This document shows positions 1 to 9,728 of a stretch of 47,061 bases of DNA, piece after piece. Under the pieces are notes generated by a model. It was not told where the DNA came from and made no database searches. It saw only the letters and a list, made by a program, of their open reading frames with translations. The stretch lies in the NCBI GenBank assembly GCA_018058545.1, contig JAGOZU010000016.1:1-47061 (forward strand), given 5' to 3'. Made by a program: the position numbers and the translations under genes. The DNA is from Promineifilum sp. (GTDB lineage: Bacteria > Chloroflexota > Anaerolineae > Promineifilales > Promineifilaceae). How positions within the stretch are numbered: position 1 is the first letter of the stretch; each line of letters opens with the position of its first letter.

Positions 1-2
1 TG

Positions 3-353
<351 letters not shown>

Positions 354-376
354 CAGCGAGCTGAACGAGGCGAGAT

Positions 377-685
377 ATGTCGAAACAGAGAATCCGTATC
401 CGGTTGAAGGCGTACGATCATCGTGTTCTGGATCAATCTGCCAAGCGCATTGTCGGCACGGCCGAACGCACCGGCGCTCGTGTCATCGGCCCTGTGCCGT
501 TGCCGACCCGTCTGGAGCGCTTCACAGTTCGTCGCAGCCCCTTCATTGACAAGGACTCGCAAGAACATTTCGAGATCAGAACCCACAAGCGGTTGATCGA
601 TGTGATCAACCCCGACTCGAAGACGATTGATACGCTGATGCGGCTGAACCTGCCGGCCGGTGTGGACATCGAGATTTCGCTCTAA
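377..685 (+). CDS. rpsJ: 30S ribosomal protein S10
   Basis: This 102-residue protein is a full-length S10, a 30S head protein that in other bacteria also joins NusB in antitermination. The start [15 protein letters not shown] and the segment [16 protein letters not shown] are diagnostic. A purine-rich GAGGCGAG Shine-Dalgarno lies just before the ATG. It is the first complete gene of the S10 block, preceded by tuf and followed 34 bp later by rplC. Confidence 0.98.
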   Translation: MSKQRIRIRLKAYDHRVLDQSAKRIVGTAERTGARVIGPVPLPTRLERFTVRRSPFIDKDSQEHFEIRTHKRLIDVINPDSKTIDTLMRLNLPAGVDIEISL

Positions 686-719
686 ACACGAACGGCTATC
701 GAGCGCCGGGAGGTTACTC

Positions 720-1385
720 GTGAAAGGTTTGATTGGTAAAAAAGTGGGCATGACGCAGATCTTCGATGATTCCGGCGTCGTGACGCCCGTGACAATAATC
801 CAGGCCGGGCCTTGCTTTGTGACCCAGGTCAAGGATGAGGCAACAGACGGCTATAGCGCAGTGCAACTGGGTTACGGCGAAGTCTCGCTGAAGCGACTGA
901 CCAGAGGCCAGCAAGGGCATCTGGGCGTGCTGAAGGGCGAGAAGAAGAGCCGCGGCCGCAAGGACAAGGGCATTCCCGCCGTCCGTCATTTGCGCGAGTT
1001 CCGCACCGGCAAAGTCGCAGAATTCCAGGTCGGCCAGGAGCTGACGGTGGCGCAGTTTGAAATCGGCGAGAAAGTCGACGTGGTCGGCAAGACCAAGGGC
1101 CGCGGATTCACCGGCGTCGTGAAACGCCACGGCTATGCCGGTGGTGTCAAGACCCACGGCCAGTCGGATCGTTGGCGCGCGCCCGGCTCAATTGGGTCCG
1201 CCACCGAGATGTCTCGTGTACCCAAGGGTAAAACGATGGCCGGCCGGATGGGCAACGAGCGGCAGACCGCCCAGAACCTGGAGGTTGTCCAGGTTGACGC
1301 GGAGCGGAACCTGATCGCCATTAAAGGCGCGGTTCCGGGCGCTAAGGGTGGCCTGGTTATTATCCGGGACGCGAAAAAGGGCTAG
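720..1385 (+). CDS. rplC: 50S ribosomal protein L3
   Basis: This is a 221-residue L3, an early assembly protein of the 50S subunit near the peptidyl transferase centre. The frame is open further upstream, but the GTG at 720 is chosen: it gives the canonical start (M)[14 protein letters not shown], and GGGAGG lies about 6 bases before it. The conserved loop that reaches into 23S rRNA is seen as [17 protein letters not shown], and the glutamine of HGQSDRW is in place. It follows rpsJ and precedes rplD in the standard order. Confidence 0.97.
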   Translation: MKGLIGKKVGMTQIFDDSGVVTPVTIIQAGPCFVTQVKDEATDGYSAVQLGYGEVSLKRLTRGQQGHLGVLKGEKKSRGRKDKGIPAVRHLREFRTGKVAEFQVGQELTVAQFEIGEKVDVVGKTKGRGFTGVVKRHGYAGGVKTHGQSDRWRAPGSIGSATEMSRVPKGKTMAGRMGNERQTAQNLEVVQVDAERNLIAIKGAVPGAKGGLVIIRDAKKG

Positions 1386-1449
1386 GGACTATCGGCCTCG
1401 CGTCGGATAGCAAGTTGCCGGACGACTTAACGTCTTGGGAGACAGTATC

Positions 1450-2121
1450 ATGGAACTTCCAGTTTATAACATGGCCGGAGAACAGGTGAGCACCTTTGAG
1501 CTTCCGGCTTCGATTTTTGAAGCGAACATCAATCGCGACCTGATGCATCAAGCGCTGGTGCGGCAGATGGCCAATGCCCGTCTGGGCACACACAAGGCCA
1601 AGACTCGCTCCGAGGTCAATCGGACGACGGCGAAAGCCTATCGGCAGAAGGGCACCGGCCGCGCGCGTCATGGCAGCCGCAAGGCGCCGATCTTCGTCGG
1701 TGGCGGCAAGGCGCATGGCCCACGGCCGCGCAAGTACACCAAGAATATGCCGCGCAAGATGCGTCGAGCGGCCCTTTGTTCGGCTTTGTCTGTCAAGGCG
1801 GATACAGGTGACATCGTTCTGATTGACAAAATCGCCATGGATGCACCCAAGACCAAGGTCATCGCCGGCATGCTGAAGACGCTGACCAATGGCGAAAGCA
1901 CCCTGTTGCTTCTGGCGGATCGGAATGAGACGGTTGAGAAATCCGCGCACAACCTTCCTGATGTGAAGGCGCTGCGGGCTAATTATCTGAACGTTCGCGA
2001 TCTGTTGGGCTATAACAAAATCGTAATATCTCTATCGGCGCTCGACGTCGTCTCCAGCTTCCTGGAACAGGAAATGGAAGATGAGTGGGTGGACGCCGGC
2101 GACGAGACGGTGGAGGGATAA
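1450..2121 (+). CDS. rplD: 50S ribosomal protein L4
   Basis: This is a 223-residue L4, a 50S protein lining the exit tunnel; in Escherichia coli it also represses its own S10 operon. The ATG at 1450 gives MELPVYNMAGEQ with GGGAGA just upstream. The extended-loop motif QKGTGRARHGSRKAPIFVGG is intact. The C terminus is somewhat longer than usual and acidic (EQEMEDEWVDAGDETVEG). The gene ends one base before the rplW start, with the rplW Shine-Dalgarno inside its last codons. Confidence 0.97.
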   Translation: MELPVYNMAGEQVSTFELPASIFEANINRDLMHQALVRQMANARLGTHKAKTRSEVNRTTAKAYRQKGTGRARHGSRKAPIFVGGGKAHGPRPRKYTKNMPRKMRRAALCSALSVKADTGDIVLIDKIAMDAPKTKVIAGMLKTLTNGESTLLLLADRNETVEKSAHNLPDVKALRANYLNVRDLLGYNKIVISLSALDVVSSFLEQEMEDEWVDAGDETVEG

Positions 2122-2122
2122 G

Positions 2123-2416
2123 ATGCATTGGCGCGATATCATCCGCCGGCCGGTAGTCACTGAGAAGGGCAACTTCCTGGCCGATGTCAATAATCAATAC
2201 ACGTTTGTCGTGCACTCGCGCGCGAACAAGTTACAAGTGAAACAGGCGATTGAACTGGCCTGGCCGAATGTCCGCGTAGACAAGGTTCGCATAGCCAATA
2301 TGCCTGCCAAACGCGCCCGTCGCTTGCGTCGCATCACTGTGCGTAAACCGGGCTGGAAGAAGGCCTACGTCACACTGCAACCCGGCAATCGGATCGACTT
2401 GTTCGAGGGCGTATAA
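2123..2416 (+). CDS. rplW: 50S ribosomal protein L23
   Basis: This 97-residue L23 sits at the polypeptide exit and docks signal recognition particle and trigger factor. The ATG at 2123 is chosen over upstream in-frame codons because it gives MHWRDIIRRPVVTEK, the family start, and GGAGGG lies 5 bases before it inside the end of rplD. The fold is complete through ANKLQVKQAIE and the basic RRITVRKPGWKKAYV. It is coupled to rplD with a 1-base gap. Confidence 0.97.
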   Translation: MHWRDIIRRPVVTEKGNFLADVNNQYTFVVHSRANKLQVKQAIELAWPNVRVDKVRIANMPAKRARRLRRITVRKPGWKKAYVTLQPGNRIDLFEGV

Positions 2417-2446
2417 GTTGGCGCCTGAACTGTTGGAGAAATTACC

Positions 2447-3286
2447 ATGCCTGTAAAAGTATTTAAGCCAACTTCGCCCGGTCGTCGCGATATGAGTGGC
2501 TTTACATTTGAAGAGATCACCCGCACCAAGCCGGAGCGGAGCCTGGTCAGTGGCCTGAAGAAGCGCGGCGGCCGCAATGTACGTGGCAAGATCACCGTGC
2601 GTCATCATGGCGGCGGCCACAAACGACTCTATCGTGAGATCGATTTCAAGCGCGACAAGGCCAATATTCCTGCTCGCGTCTCGACGATTGAATACGACCC
2701 GAATCGTTCGGCTCGCATCGCTTTGCTGGTCTATGCCGATGGTGAGAAACGCTACATCCTGGCTCCTTTGGGCGTCAAGGTCGGCGATACGCTCGTCAGC
2801 GGCCCCAAGGCGGAGATTCGCCCGGGCAACAGCTTGCCGCTGCGGAATATCCCGCTCGGCACGACGATTCACAACATCGAACTATACGTTGGCCGTGGCG
2901 GTCAATTGGTCCGTTCGGCCGGCGTCTCGGCCCAACTGATGGCCAAGGATCATCCCACCCTCGCGACTGTCCGCCTTCCATCCGGCGAAGAGCGCTATGT
3001 CTCTCAGGAGTGCATGGCGACGATTGGCCAGGTGGGGAATGTTGAGCATGGCAACGTCAAGCTGGGCAAGGCCGGCCGCAATCGACACAAGGGTGTTCGG
3101 CCCTCCGTTCGTGGCTCCGTGATGAGCCCGCGGGACCATCCCCATGGTGGTGGTGAAGGCACCTCCCCGATCGGTATGGCCGCTCCGAAGACCCCTTGGG
3201 GCAAGGTGGCTCTGGGCAAGCGGACGCGCAACAACAAATCGACGGACAAGTACATCTTCCGTCGCCGGGGAAAGAAGCGTCGTTAA
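2447..3286 (+). CDS. rplB: 50S ribosomal protein L2
   Basis: This 279-residue L2 is a full-length primary 23S rRNA-binding protein at the peptidyl transferase centre and subunit interface. It shows [16 protein letters not shown] at the start, [19 protein letters not shown], and the strictly conserved [14 protein letters not shown] near the C terminus, including the histidine of that motif. The ATG at 2447 has GGAG at 2434-2437. It sits between rplW and rpsS. Confidence 0.98.
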   Translation: MPVKVFKPTSPGRRDMSGFTFEEITRTKPERSLVSGLKKRGGRNVRGKITVRHHGGGHKRLYREIDFKRDKANIPARVSTIEYDPNRSARIALLVYADGEKRYILAPLGVKVGDTLVSGPKAEIRPGNSLPLRNIPLGTTIHNIELYVGRGGQLVRSAGVSAQLMAKDHPTLATVRLPSGEERYVSQECMATIGQVGNVEHGNVKLGKAGRNRHKGVRPSVRGSVMSPRDHPHGGGEGTSPIGMAAPKTPWGKVALGKRTRNNKSTDKYIFRRRGKKRR

Positions 3287-3345
3287 TTGGGTACGGCCAT
3301 GGCCATTAAGATAGTGTGCCGCCGGCCGGAAAGTGAGGACTGAAT

Positions 3346-3627
3346 ATGTCACGTTCGTTGAAGAAAGGGCCATTTATCGATCCGAAACTGATGAAGAAGG
3401 TTGACGATCTGAATACCGCGAAGAAGCGCCAGGTCATTCGGACATGGTCGCGGTCCAGCACCATCTTTCCACAGATGGTCGGTCACACGATCGCCGTCTA
3501 TGACGGTCGCCGCCATATTCCGATCTACATTACGGAAAACATGGTTGGCCACAAGCTCGGTGAATTTGCACCGACCCGCACATTCCGCGGTCACGTTGCC
3601 AAGTCCGAGAAGAAGGGCCGGAGGTAA
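3346..3627 (+). CDS. rpsS: 30S ribosomal protein S19
   Basis: This 93-residue S19 pairs with S13 in the 30S head near the A and P sites. It starts [15 protein letters not shown] and carries the conserved [20 protein letters not shown] and the [15 protein letters not shown] tail. GAGG lies about 8 bases before the ATG. Its last codons contain the GGAGG Shine-Dalgarno of rplV, which starts 2 bases after the stop. Confidence 0.98.
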   Translation: MSRSLKKGPFIDPKLMKKVDDLNTAKKRQVIRTWSRSSTIFPQMVGHTIAVYDGRRHIPIYITENMVGHKLGEFAPTRTFRGHVAKSEKKGRR

Positions 3628-3629
3628 TC

Positions 3630-3998
3630 ATGGCCGATACATTTGAAGTCAAGGCAATTGCGCGCCACATCCCGATTTCGACGCAGAAGGTGCGTCTGGT
3701 CGTGGACGCGGTTCGTGGCAAGGAGGCCGGCAAGGCGCTGGACACGCTGCGTTTCATGCCCCAGCGCGCGGCTGAGCCGGTATTCAAGCTAATCGCGTCG
3801 GCCGTGGCCAATGCCGAAGAGAACTACGGGCTGGAGATCGATGAACTGGTCGTTAGCCAGATTTGGGCTGATGAAGGCCCTCGTCATCGCAAGGCGCCGC
3901 ATGGCGGCCGCTTTGCCGGTCGTGGCCGCTTTCGGCCCATCGTCCGCCGTTCGTCACATATCACGGTCGTGCTGGCCGAACGCGAGGTAGCCGGCTAG
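3630..3998 (+). CDS. rplV: 50S ribosomal protein L22
   Basis: This 122-residue L22 is a tunnel protein whose hairpin, with L4, forms the constriction site. The conserved ARHIPISTQKVRLVVD near the N terminus and the hairpin segment GPRHRKAPHGGRFAGRG followed by RSSHITVVLAE identify it. It is translationally coupled to rpsS. A small inverted repeat (4014-4029) lies in the spacer to rpsC. Confidence 0.97.
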   Translation: MADTFEVKAIARHIPISTQKVRLVVDAVRGKEAGKALDTLRFMPQRAAEPVFKLIASAVANAEENYGLEIDELVVSQIWADEGPRHRKAPHGGRFAGRGRFRPIVRRSSHITVVLAEREVAG

Positions 3999-4013
3999 GC
4001 CCGGTTCTTACGA

Positions 4014-4029
4014 ATCCGGATTTCCGGAT
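4014..4029 (+). repeat. Small hairpin in front of the rpsC ribosome-binding site
   Basis: ATCCGG at 4014-4019 pairs with CCGGAT at 4024-4029 around the four-base loop ATTT. It lies directly upstream of the GGAGG of rpsC. No U-run follows, so it is not a terminator. It may only shape access to the rpsC start. Confidence 0.45.
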
Positions 4030-4039
4030 GGAGGATTAA

Positions 4040-4705
4040 GTGGGACGTAAAGTACATCCAGTAGGCTTTCGCTTGAAGTCGATCCGGGATTGGAACGCCC
4101 GTTGGTATGCCGAGGGCAGTCGCTATCGCGAATTGCTGCAAGAAGATATGGCCATTCGCAAGATGATCAAGACCGATCTGGCTCAGGCCGGCGTGGCTCA
4201 TGTCGAAATCGAGCGATTCCCGAACCAGGTTCAGTTAACGATTCACACGGCTCGCCCGGGAATCGTCATCGGCCGCAAGGGCGCCGCCGTCAAGGATTTG
4301 CGACAGAAGCTTAAGGATATGACCGGCAAGACCGTGCGCGTCGAGGTTGAGGAGATTACCCAGCCCGACTCCAGCGCCCAGCTCATCGCCGAGAATATCA
4401 CCGGCCAGCTGGAGCGCCGGATTCAGCACAGCCGCGCCATGAAACGGGCCATCCAGCAGGCCATGCGCGCCGGGGTCAAGGGCGTTCGCATCGAAGCCAG
4501 CGGCCGTTTGGCCGGTTCCGAGATGGCTCGCAAGGAAAAGCTGTGGGAAGGCCAAGTGCCGCGCAACATGATTCGCGCCAACATGGATTACGGCTTTGCC
4601 GAGGCGCTGACGACCTATGGTCGGATCGGCGTCAAGGTTTGGGTCTATAAGGGTGAGATCTTGCCCCAGCGCGTGGAAGCCACGGACGTCTATATTAGTG
4701 AATAA
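4040..4705 (+). CDS. rpsC: 30S ribosomal protein S3
   Basis: This 221-residue S3 forms the mRNA entry channel of the 30S head and has helicase activity with S4 and S5. Translation starts at a GTG preceded by GGAGG and gives MGRKVHPVGFRLKSI. The KH domain motif GIVIGRKGAAVKDLR and the C-terminal RANMDYGFAEALTTYG are present. It is followed by an unusually long (87 bp), highly structured spacer before rplP. Confidence 0.97.
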   Translation: MGRKVHPVGFRLKSIRDWNARWYAEGSRYRELLQEDMAIRKMIKTDLAQAGVAHVEIERFPNQVQLTIHTARPGIVIGRKGAAVKDLRQKLKDMTGKTVRVEVEEITQPDSSAQLIAENITGQLERRIQHSRAMKRAIQQAMRAGVKGVRIEASGRLAGSEMARKEKLWEGQVPRNMIRANMDYGFAEALTTYGRIGVKVWVYKGEILPQRVEATDVYISE

Positions 4706-4709
4706 ACAC

Positions 4710-4777
4710 GCTCAGAAGATGAATGATAGTCGAATGGCCATCATTCGGTGCTGTGAAACAGCGCAACCTGAGTTTTT
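4710..4777 (+). promoter_or_regulatory. Candidate structured RNA (three-way junction) between rpsC and rplP
   Basis: An outer stem pairs CTCAG (4711-4715) with CTGAG (4768-4772). Inside, hairpin 1 pairs GAATGAT (4721-4727) with ATCATTC (4740-4746) and can continue by G-C, U-G and C-G pairs to a GAAU loop. Hairpin 2 pairs GTGCTGT (4748-4754) with ACAGCGC (4758-4764) around GAA. TTTTT follows at 4773-4777, and the rplP Shine-Dalgarno GGAG begins 4 bases later. The pairings are seen directly. A role in regulating or attenuating the downstream genes is inferred. Confidence 0.5.
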
Positions 4778-4792
4778 AGCGGAGAAAGTCTT

Positions 4793-5209
4793 ATGTTAAT
4801 GCCCAAACGCGTTAAATATCGCAAGCAGTTCCGGGGCCGCATGCGGGGCATGGCCAAGGGTGGAACCACGCTGCTCAACGGCGAATACGGTCTGCAGGCC
4901 CTCGATCCCGGTTGGATCACCAGCCGCCAGATTGAGGCGATTCGCCGGACGATCGTTCGTCAGATGCGCCGTCGTGGCAAGTACTGGGTTCGAATCTTTC
5001 CGGACAAGCCGGTCACCCAGAAAGCGGCCGAGACTCGCATGGGTAAGGGTAAAGGCTCGGTCGACCATTGGGTCGCCGTGGTCAAGCCCGGCCGGATTAT
5101 TTTTGAGATTTCCGGCGTGCCGGATGATATCGCCCTGGCGGCTCTGCGCTCGGCCGGCTATAAACTGCCGATTCGGACGCAGGTTGTGTCGCGCGAGGAG
5201 GCCCTCTAA
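4793..5209 (+). CDS. rplP: 50S ribosomal protein L16
   Basis: This 138-residue L16 contacts A-site tRNA in the 50S subunit. It starts [17 protein letters not shown], the usual family start, and has GYGLQAL-like [15 protein letters not shown] and the [15 protein letters not shown] motif. GGAG lies about 9 bases before the ATG at 4793. Its stop codon overlaps the rpmC start by one base (TAATG), so the two are translationally coupled. Confidence 0.97.
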   Translation: MLMPKRVKYRKQFRGRMRGMAKGGTTLLNGEYGLQALDPGWITSRQIEAIRRTIVRQMRRRGKYWVRIFPDKPVTQKAAETRMGKGKGSVDHWVAVVKPGRIIFEISGVPDDIALAALRSAGYKLPIRTQVVSREEAL

Positions 5210-5625
5210 TGGCTAATATCGTCGAACTCAATCAGATGAGCAACGACAAGCTCGAGAGGACGCTCGAGGAAGCTCGCGAGGAGATGTTCAACCTGCGCTT
5301 CCAGAAGGCTTCGTCCCGGCTTGAGAACACGGATCGCCTGCGCCAGGTTCGCCGCGATATCGCGCAACTGGAGACAGTACTTCACCAGCGCGAATTGGCG
5401 ACGGCCGCTGCCGCGACTGATTCCGAGATCGCGCCGGTGCTGAAGGGCAAGGAATGGCAAGCCAATGCGCGCTTTAACTATGAAGATAGCGCCTGGCAAG
5501 TTGAATTTAATGAGAAGGGCGGCAAGGGCCTGGCAACTGCCTGGGTCAATTTGAACAAGGCTCGCCCCAAGGGTCGTTCGGCCAAACAGCCGCGGCTGGT
5601 AGTTCGTCACGAGGTTGCGCGCTAA
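5209..5625 (+). CDS. rpmC: 50S ribosomal protein L29 with a C-terminal extension
   Basis: Residues 1 to about 65 are a normal L29 (start [16 protein letters not shown], then [18 protein letters not shown] and [18 protein letters not shown]), a helical hairpin near the tunnel exit. The protein is 138 residues, about twice the usual 60-75. Residues ~66-138 form an extra segment with an acidic/aromatic part ([19 protein letters not shown]) and a basic tail ([17 protein letters not shown]). No stop or frameshift separates the parts, so the tail is translated. I do not recognise the extension as a known domain. The gene is coupled to rplP. Confidence 0.93.
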   Translation: MANIVELNQMSNDKLERTLEEAREEMFNLRFQKASSRLENTDRLRQVRRDIAQLETVLHQRELATAAAATDSEIAPVLKGKEWQANARFNYEDSAWQVEFNEKGGKGLATAWVNLNKARPKGRSAKQPRLVVRHEVAR

Positions 5626-5664
5626 GCCATACGGCTGCGCACCGCATAGCGGAGAGATATTAAG

Positions 5665-5916
5665 ATGAGAGATCAGCGTAAACGACTCGTGGGCGTCGTG
5701 ACCAGCGACAAAATGGACAAGACCATCGTTGTCTCCGTGGCGACGACCATGCGTCACCCCATTTATGGCAAGGTCATCAGCCGCGTCAAGAAATACAAGG
5801 CACATGACGAGAACAACGAGAGCCAGATCGGCGATCGGGTGATGATTATTGAGTCCCGCCCTTATAGCCGGGAGAAGCGGTTCGCGCTCGTTTCCGTTTT
5901 GGAGCGAGCTGACTAA
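5665..5916 (+). CDS. rpsQ: 30S ribosomal protein S17
   Basis: This 83-residue S17 is an OB-fold 30S protein and primary 16S rRNA binder. It begins [20 protein letters not shown] and has the family segments [19 protein letters not shown] and [24 protein letters not shown] precedes the ATG. It lies between rpmC and rplN as expected. Confidence 0.97.
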   Translation: MRDQRKRLVGVVTSDKMDKTIVVSVATTMRHPIYGKVISRVKKYKAHDENNESQIGDRVMIIESRPYSREKRFALVSVLERAD

Positions 5917-5928
5917 GCGAGGTTCCCA

Positions 5929-6300
5929 ATGATACAGAAGGAAAGTCGTCTCAACGTAGCCGATAATTCGGGCGCTCGCGAACTCCTGGTCATTCAGGTC
6001 ATGGGCGGGTCCCGGCGCCGATATGGCACCATTGGCGATGTCGTGACCGCGACGGTGAAGAAGGCCACGCCCAATGCGTCGGTCAAGAAGAGCACCGTTG
6101 TGAAGGCCGTCATCGTTCGCACCAGCAAGGAATATAAACGCGAGGATGGCAGCTACATCCGTTTCGATGATAACGCGGCCGTCATCCTGGACGCTGAGGG
6201 CAAGAACCCGGTCGGAACGCGTATTTTTGGGCCGGTGGCTCGCGAACTGCGCGACAAGGGCTTCGGGCGAATTTTGTCCCTGGCGCCGGAATCCTTATAG
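5929..6300 (+). CDS. rplN: 50S ribosomal protein L14
   Basis: This 123-residue L14 forms bridges to 16S rRNA at the subunit interface. [20 protein letters not shown] at the start and [20 protein letters not shown] at the end are diagnostic. GAGG lies about 7 bases before the ATG. It starts 12 bp after rpsQ and precedes rplX. Confidence 0.98.
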   Translation: MIQKESRLNVADNSGARELLVIQVMGGSRRRYGTIGDVVTATVKKATPNASVKKSTVVKAVIVRTSKEYKREDGSYIRFDDNAAVILDAEGKNPVGTRIFGPVARELRDKGFGRILSLAPESL

Positions 6301-6333
6301 CCACGAGGGCATGAGGACTGGAAAAGGTAAGCC

Positions 6334-6657
6334 ATGCGAATCAAGGTAAACGATACGGTAGAAGTGATCTCCGGCAATTTCAAGGGCGTGCGCGGCACTG
6401 TGCAGCGTGTCTATCCCCGGAAGCAGATGGTTGTCATCTCCGGAGTGAACGTCATTAAAAAGCACCAGAAGGCTCGTCCGACCGGCGGCCGCTCGCGTGC
6501 CCAAGGTGGCATCATCGAGTTCGAAGCGCCCATCCACGTCTCGAACGTGATGTTGGTCGAATCGGCAACCGGCGAAAAGACGCGCGTCGGCGTTCGCCGC
6601 GATGAAAACAATCACGTCGTCCGCTATGCCAAGAAGACGGGCGCGGAGCTGGATTAA
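6334..6657 (+). CDS. rplX: 50S ribosomal protein L24
   Basis: This 107-residue L24 is an assembly initiator of the 50S subunit with a KOW motif. The KOW region is VNDTVEVISGNFKGVRGTV, followed by INVIKKHQK-like VNVIKKHQKARPTGG and IIEFEAPIHVSNVML. It is full length. A 119-bp spacer with a strong hairpin separates it from rplE. Confidence 0.97.
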   Translation: MRIKVNDTVEVISGNFKGVRGTVQRVYPRKQMVVISGVNVIKKHQKARPTGGRSRAQGGIIEFEAPIHVSNVMLVESATGEKTRVGVRRDENNHVVRYAKKTGAELD

Positions 6658-6705
6658 CGACAGGAATTATTTATAGGTGAGCCAGGCAGCCCAGAGCGGC
6701 CCGGA

Positions 6706-6734
6706 ACCCCAATCGGCTTAATATCCGATGGGGT
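6706..6734 (+). repeat. Strong hairpin in the rplX-rplE spacer
   Basis: The left arm ACCCCAATCGG (6706-6716) pairs with CCGATGGGGT (6725-6734) through ten base pairs, with one bulged A at 6711 and the loop CTTAATAT. No U-run follows, so an intrinsic terminator is unlikely. It ends 42 bases before the rplE start. A role in autoregulation or mRNA processing is a guess. Confidence 0.55.
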
Positions 6735-6776
6735 AGGGAAACGCGGCGGCCTGCTACTCAACCTGGAGGAACAAGA

Positions 6777-7346
6777 ATGGCAACGAATTTTAAGCCGCTG
6801 CCCGAGCAGTATCGCGAAGAAGTGGTTCCGGCGCTCATGAAGGAGTTTGATTACTCCAGCATCATGCAAGCGCCCAAAATCACCAAGGTCGTGGTTAATG
6901 TCGGCTTGGGTGAAGCGCTCGATAATGCCAAGGCGATTGAGTTTGCGGTGGCCGACATCACGGCCATCACCGGGCAGAAGCCGGTGTTGAATAAGGCCAA
7001 GCAGTCCATCGCCGGCTTTAAGCTGCGTGAGGGGCGTATTATTGGCTTGAAAGTCACGCTGCGAGGCGAGCGGATGTGGGCGTTCCTGACTCGCCTGATC
7101 CATGTTGCCTTGCCCCGTACTCGTGACTTCCAGGGGATTTCACCCGATGCTTTCGATGGCCGCGGTAACTACACGCTTGGCCTTCGCGAGCAACTGATAT
7201 TCCCGGAAATCGATTACGACAAAATCGACAAGATTCGAGGCATGGAAGTGACCATCGTCACCACCGCCCGGACCGATGAAGAAGGACGACGACTGTTGGC
7301 ACTGATGGGAATGCCTTTCCGGCGCGAAGTCGCTGAGGCGGCATAA
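6777..7346 (+). CDS. rplE: 50S ribosomal protein L5
   Basis: This 189-residue L5 binds 5S rRNA and contacts P-site tRNA. It has [14 protein letters not shown], the [19 protein letters not shown] stretch and the C-terminal [25 protein letters not shown] precedes the ATG at 6777. It follows the structured spacer after rplX and precedes rpsN. Confidence 0.97.
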   Translation: MATNFKPLPEQYREEVVPALMKEFDYSSIMQAPKITKVVVNVGLGEALDNAKAIEFAVADITAITGQKPVLNKAKQSIAGFKLREGRIIGLKVTLRGERMWAFLTRLIHVALPRTRDFQGISPDAFDGRGNYTLGLREQLIFPEIDYDKIDKIRGMEVTIVTTARTDEEGRRLLALMGMPFRREVAEAA

Positions 7347-7375
7347 GCGCGAAAGAGGCGCTTTGGAGAATACAG

Positions 7376-7558
7376 ATGGCGAAGAAATCAATGATCGCAC
7401 GAGAGACGAAGCGGAAGTATAAGGTTCGCGTTCGAAACCGCTGCCAGTTGTGCGGCCGCCCGCGCGGCTATATCCGCCGGTTCGGTCTGTGCCGCATCTG
7501 CTTCCGTGAGCAGGCTCTGAAAGGCAATATCCCTGGTGTCGTTAAGTCGAGTTGGTAG
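7376..7558 (+). CDS. rpsN: 30S ribosomal protein S14, zinc-binding type
   Basis: This 60-residue protein is the short, zinc-containing form of S14. The ligands are visible as CQLCGRPRG (C23 and C26) and CRICFREQ (C39 and C42), with the conserved [10 protein letters not shown] segment. It is therefore the zinc-dependent form, not the longer zinc-free one that some bacteria induce on zinc starvation. GGAG lies about 8 bases before the ATG. Confidence 0.97.
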   Translation: MAKKSMIARETKRKYKVRVRNRCQLCGRPRGYIRRFGLCRICFREQALKGNIPGVVKSSW

Positions 7559-7570
7559 TAGAGGTGCGCT

Positions 7571-7978
7571 ATGTCTATGACTGATCCGATTGCCGACATG
7601 CTGACGCGGATGCGTAATGCCCTGGAACGGCAGCAACCGACTGTGGCCATGCCACACTCAAAGTTAAAAGTCTCGATCGCCGATGTTCTGCGGAACGAGG
7701 GCTATATCGAGAGCTATGAAGTCGTGGAGACTGAAAAGTTCCCGACCCTGGTCATTCGCCTGCGCTACGTCGGCGGCCGTCGTGACCGTCGCTCGGTCAT
7801 CAATGGCCTCCAGCGCGTCAGCACGCCCGGTCGTCGCGTCTACGTGGGCAAACGACAGATTCCCTGGGTCCTGAGCGGTCTGGGTGTGTCCATCCTGACG
7901 ACCTCACGAGGCGTCATGACGGACCAGAAGGCCCGCCAACTGGGGTTGGGTGGCGAATTACTCTGTAAGGTTTGGTAG
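7571..7978 (+). CDS. rpsH: 30S ribosomal protein S8
   Basis: This 135-residue S8 binds 16S rRNA centrally; in E. coli it represses the spc operon. MTDPIADMLTRMRNALER near the start and the C-terminal ILTTSRGVMTDQKARQLGLG are family hallmarks. GAGG precedes the ATG. A TATAAT-like hexamer overlaps the stop region (7980-7985). Confidence 0.97.
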   Translation: MSMTDPIADMLTRMRNALERQQPTVAMPHSKLKVSIADVLRNEGYIESYEVVETEKFPTLVIRLRYVGGRRDRRSVINGLQRVSTPGRRVYVGKRQIPWVLSGLGVSILTTSRGVMTDQKARQLGLGGELLCKVW

Positions 7979-7985
7979 TTATAAT
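7957..7985 (+). promoter_or_regulatory. Possible internal promoter before rplF
   Basis: A perfect TATAAT at 7980-7985 lies 17 bases after ATTACT (7957-7962), which matches only half of the -35 consensus. It would start a transcript about 50 bases before rplF. The -10 is good, the -35 poor, and chance occurrence is possible. Confidence 0.25.
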
Positions 7986-8044
7986 TCGACACAAGTCCGG
8001 TTCGAGTGCGCATCGGGCGCGCCGGGCCGGGGAGGTTTGATGGT

Positions 8045-8587
8045 ATGTCGCGAGTTGGTAAGTCGCCAATACAACTGCCCAAAGGTGTCAGCATCGACAT
8101 CTCCGGCTCGACGGTCGCTGTGAAGGGACCGAAGGGCGAGCTGTCACGGATGCTCCACCCTGAAATGGCGATCGGCCTGGAAGACGGAGTGTTGAGTGTG
8201 ACTCGACCGTCGGATAGCCGGCAGCATCGCTCTTTGCACGGGCTGACCCGCGCCCTGTTGAACAACATGGTCACTGGAGTCAGCGCCGGCTACAACAAGG
8301 TGCTGCTCATCGAAGGCGTCGGCTATCGCGCCGAGATGAGCGGGAATCGGCTGGTGCTCTACGTCGGATATTCCCATCCGGTCTACTTTGAGCCGGATCA
8401 CGGGATTTCCTACGCCGTCGAGGATCGCGGCCGCAAGGTGATCGTCAGTGGAATCGACAAGGAGTACGTCGGTGAGATTGCGGCGCGTATCCGCAAGCAA
8501 CGTCCGCCGGAGCCTTATAAAGGCAAGGGTATTCGCTACGAAAAAGAGATCGTCCGGCGTAAGGCAGGCAAGACCGGCAAGGTCTAA
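8045..8587 (+). CDS. rplF: 50S ribosomal protein L6
   Basis: This 180-residue L6 is a two-domain 50S protein near the factor-binding site. The ATG at 8045 is preferred: it gives [15 protein letters not shown] and follows GGGGAGG. An ATG at 8040 is in another frame. The C-terminal signature [22 protein letters not shown] is intact. It lies between rpsH and rplR. Confidence 0.97.
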   Translation: MSRVGKSPIQLPKGVSIDISGSTVAVKGPKGELSRMLHPEMAIGLEDGVLSVTRPSDSRQHRSLHGLTRALLNNMVTGVSAGYNKVLLIEGVGYRAEMSGNRLVLYVGYSHPVYFEPDHGISYAVEDRGRKVIVSGIDKEYVGEIAARIRKQRPPEPYKGKGIRYEKEIVRRKAGKTGKV

Positions 8588-8620
8588 TCCGCGCGTCAGC
8601 GAATCAGGATATAGAATATC

Positions 8621-8983
8621 ATGGCAAATAATGTGAACGATCCCCGGAAACGGCGTCAGCGCCGCATCCGAATGAAAATCTCCGGCACCCCGGAGCGTCC
8701 GCGGCTAAACGTCTTCCGCAGCCTGAACCACATATACGCTCAGGTGATCGACGACGTCGCCGGCCACACCCTGGCCTCGGCCTCGACCGTGGACAAGGAT
8801 ATCGCCGAGCAGATCGCCGGCAAGAAGAAAGGCGAGCAAGCCGCAATCGTGGGCAAGATCGTCGCCCAGCGGGCGCTCGACGCAGGCATTCAGGAAGTCG
8901 TCTTCGATCGAGGCGGCTATATCTACCATGGCCGGGTGAAGGCCTTGGCTGATGGCGCGCGCGAGGGCGGCCTGAAGCTTTAA
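8621..8983 (+). CDS. rplR: 50S ribosomal protein L18
   Basis: This 120-residue L18 binds 5S rRNA together with L5. The N terminus is basic ([20 protein letters not shown]), followed by [17 protein letters not shown] and the C-terminal [20 protein letters not shown]. Its length is normal. The spacer to rpsE holds a short GCGGG/CCCGC hairpin (8985-9001). Confidence 0.97.
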   Translation: MANNVNDPRKRRQRRIRMKISGTPERPRLNVFRSLNHIYAQVIDDVAGHTLASASTVDKDIAEQIAGKKKGEQAAIVGKIVAQRALDAGIQEVVFDRGGYIYHGRVKALADGAREGGLKL

Positions 8984-9014
8984 TGCGGGGCGTCGTCCCG
9001 CCTAGGAGTCTACG

Positions 9015-9544
<530 letters not shown>

Positions 9545-9545
<1 letters not shown>

Positions 9546-9727
9546 TGGCCAAGTTACGCATTACCTATAGCAAGAGCGCAATCGGTTATACCGTGCGCCA
9601 GAAAGCCACCGTTAAGGCGTTGGGCTTCACGCACCTCTACCAAACGGTTGAGCATGAAGACACGCCGGCCATCCGGGGGATGATCCAGAAGATCAACCAC
9701 CTGCTGACGGTTGAAGAGGTCCGGTAA
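9545..9727 (+). CDS. rpmD: 50S ribosomal protein L30
   Basis: This 60-residue protein is a complete bacterial L30: [20 protein letters not shown], then [20 protein letters not shown] and a helical end [16 protein letters not shown]. Its start overlaps the rpsE stop (TAATG), and its Shine-Dalgarno is the G-rich end of rpsE. It is followed after one base by the rplO start. Confidence 0.97.
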
Positions 9728-9728
9728 G

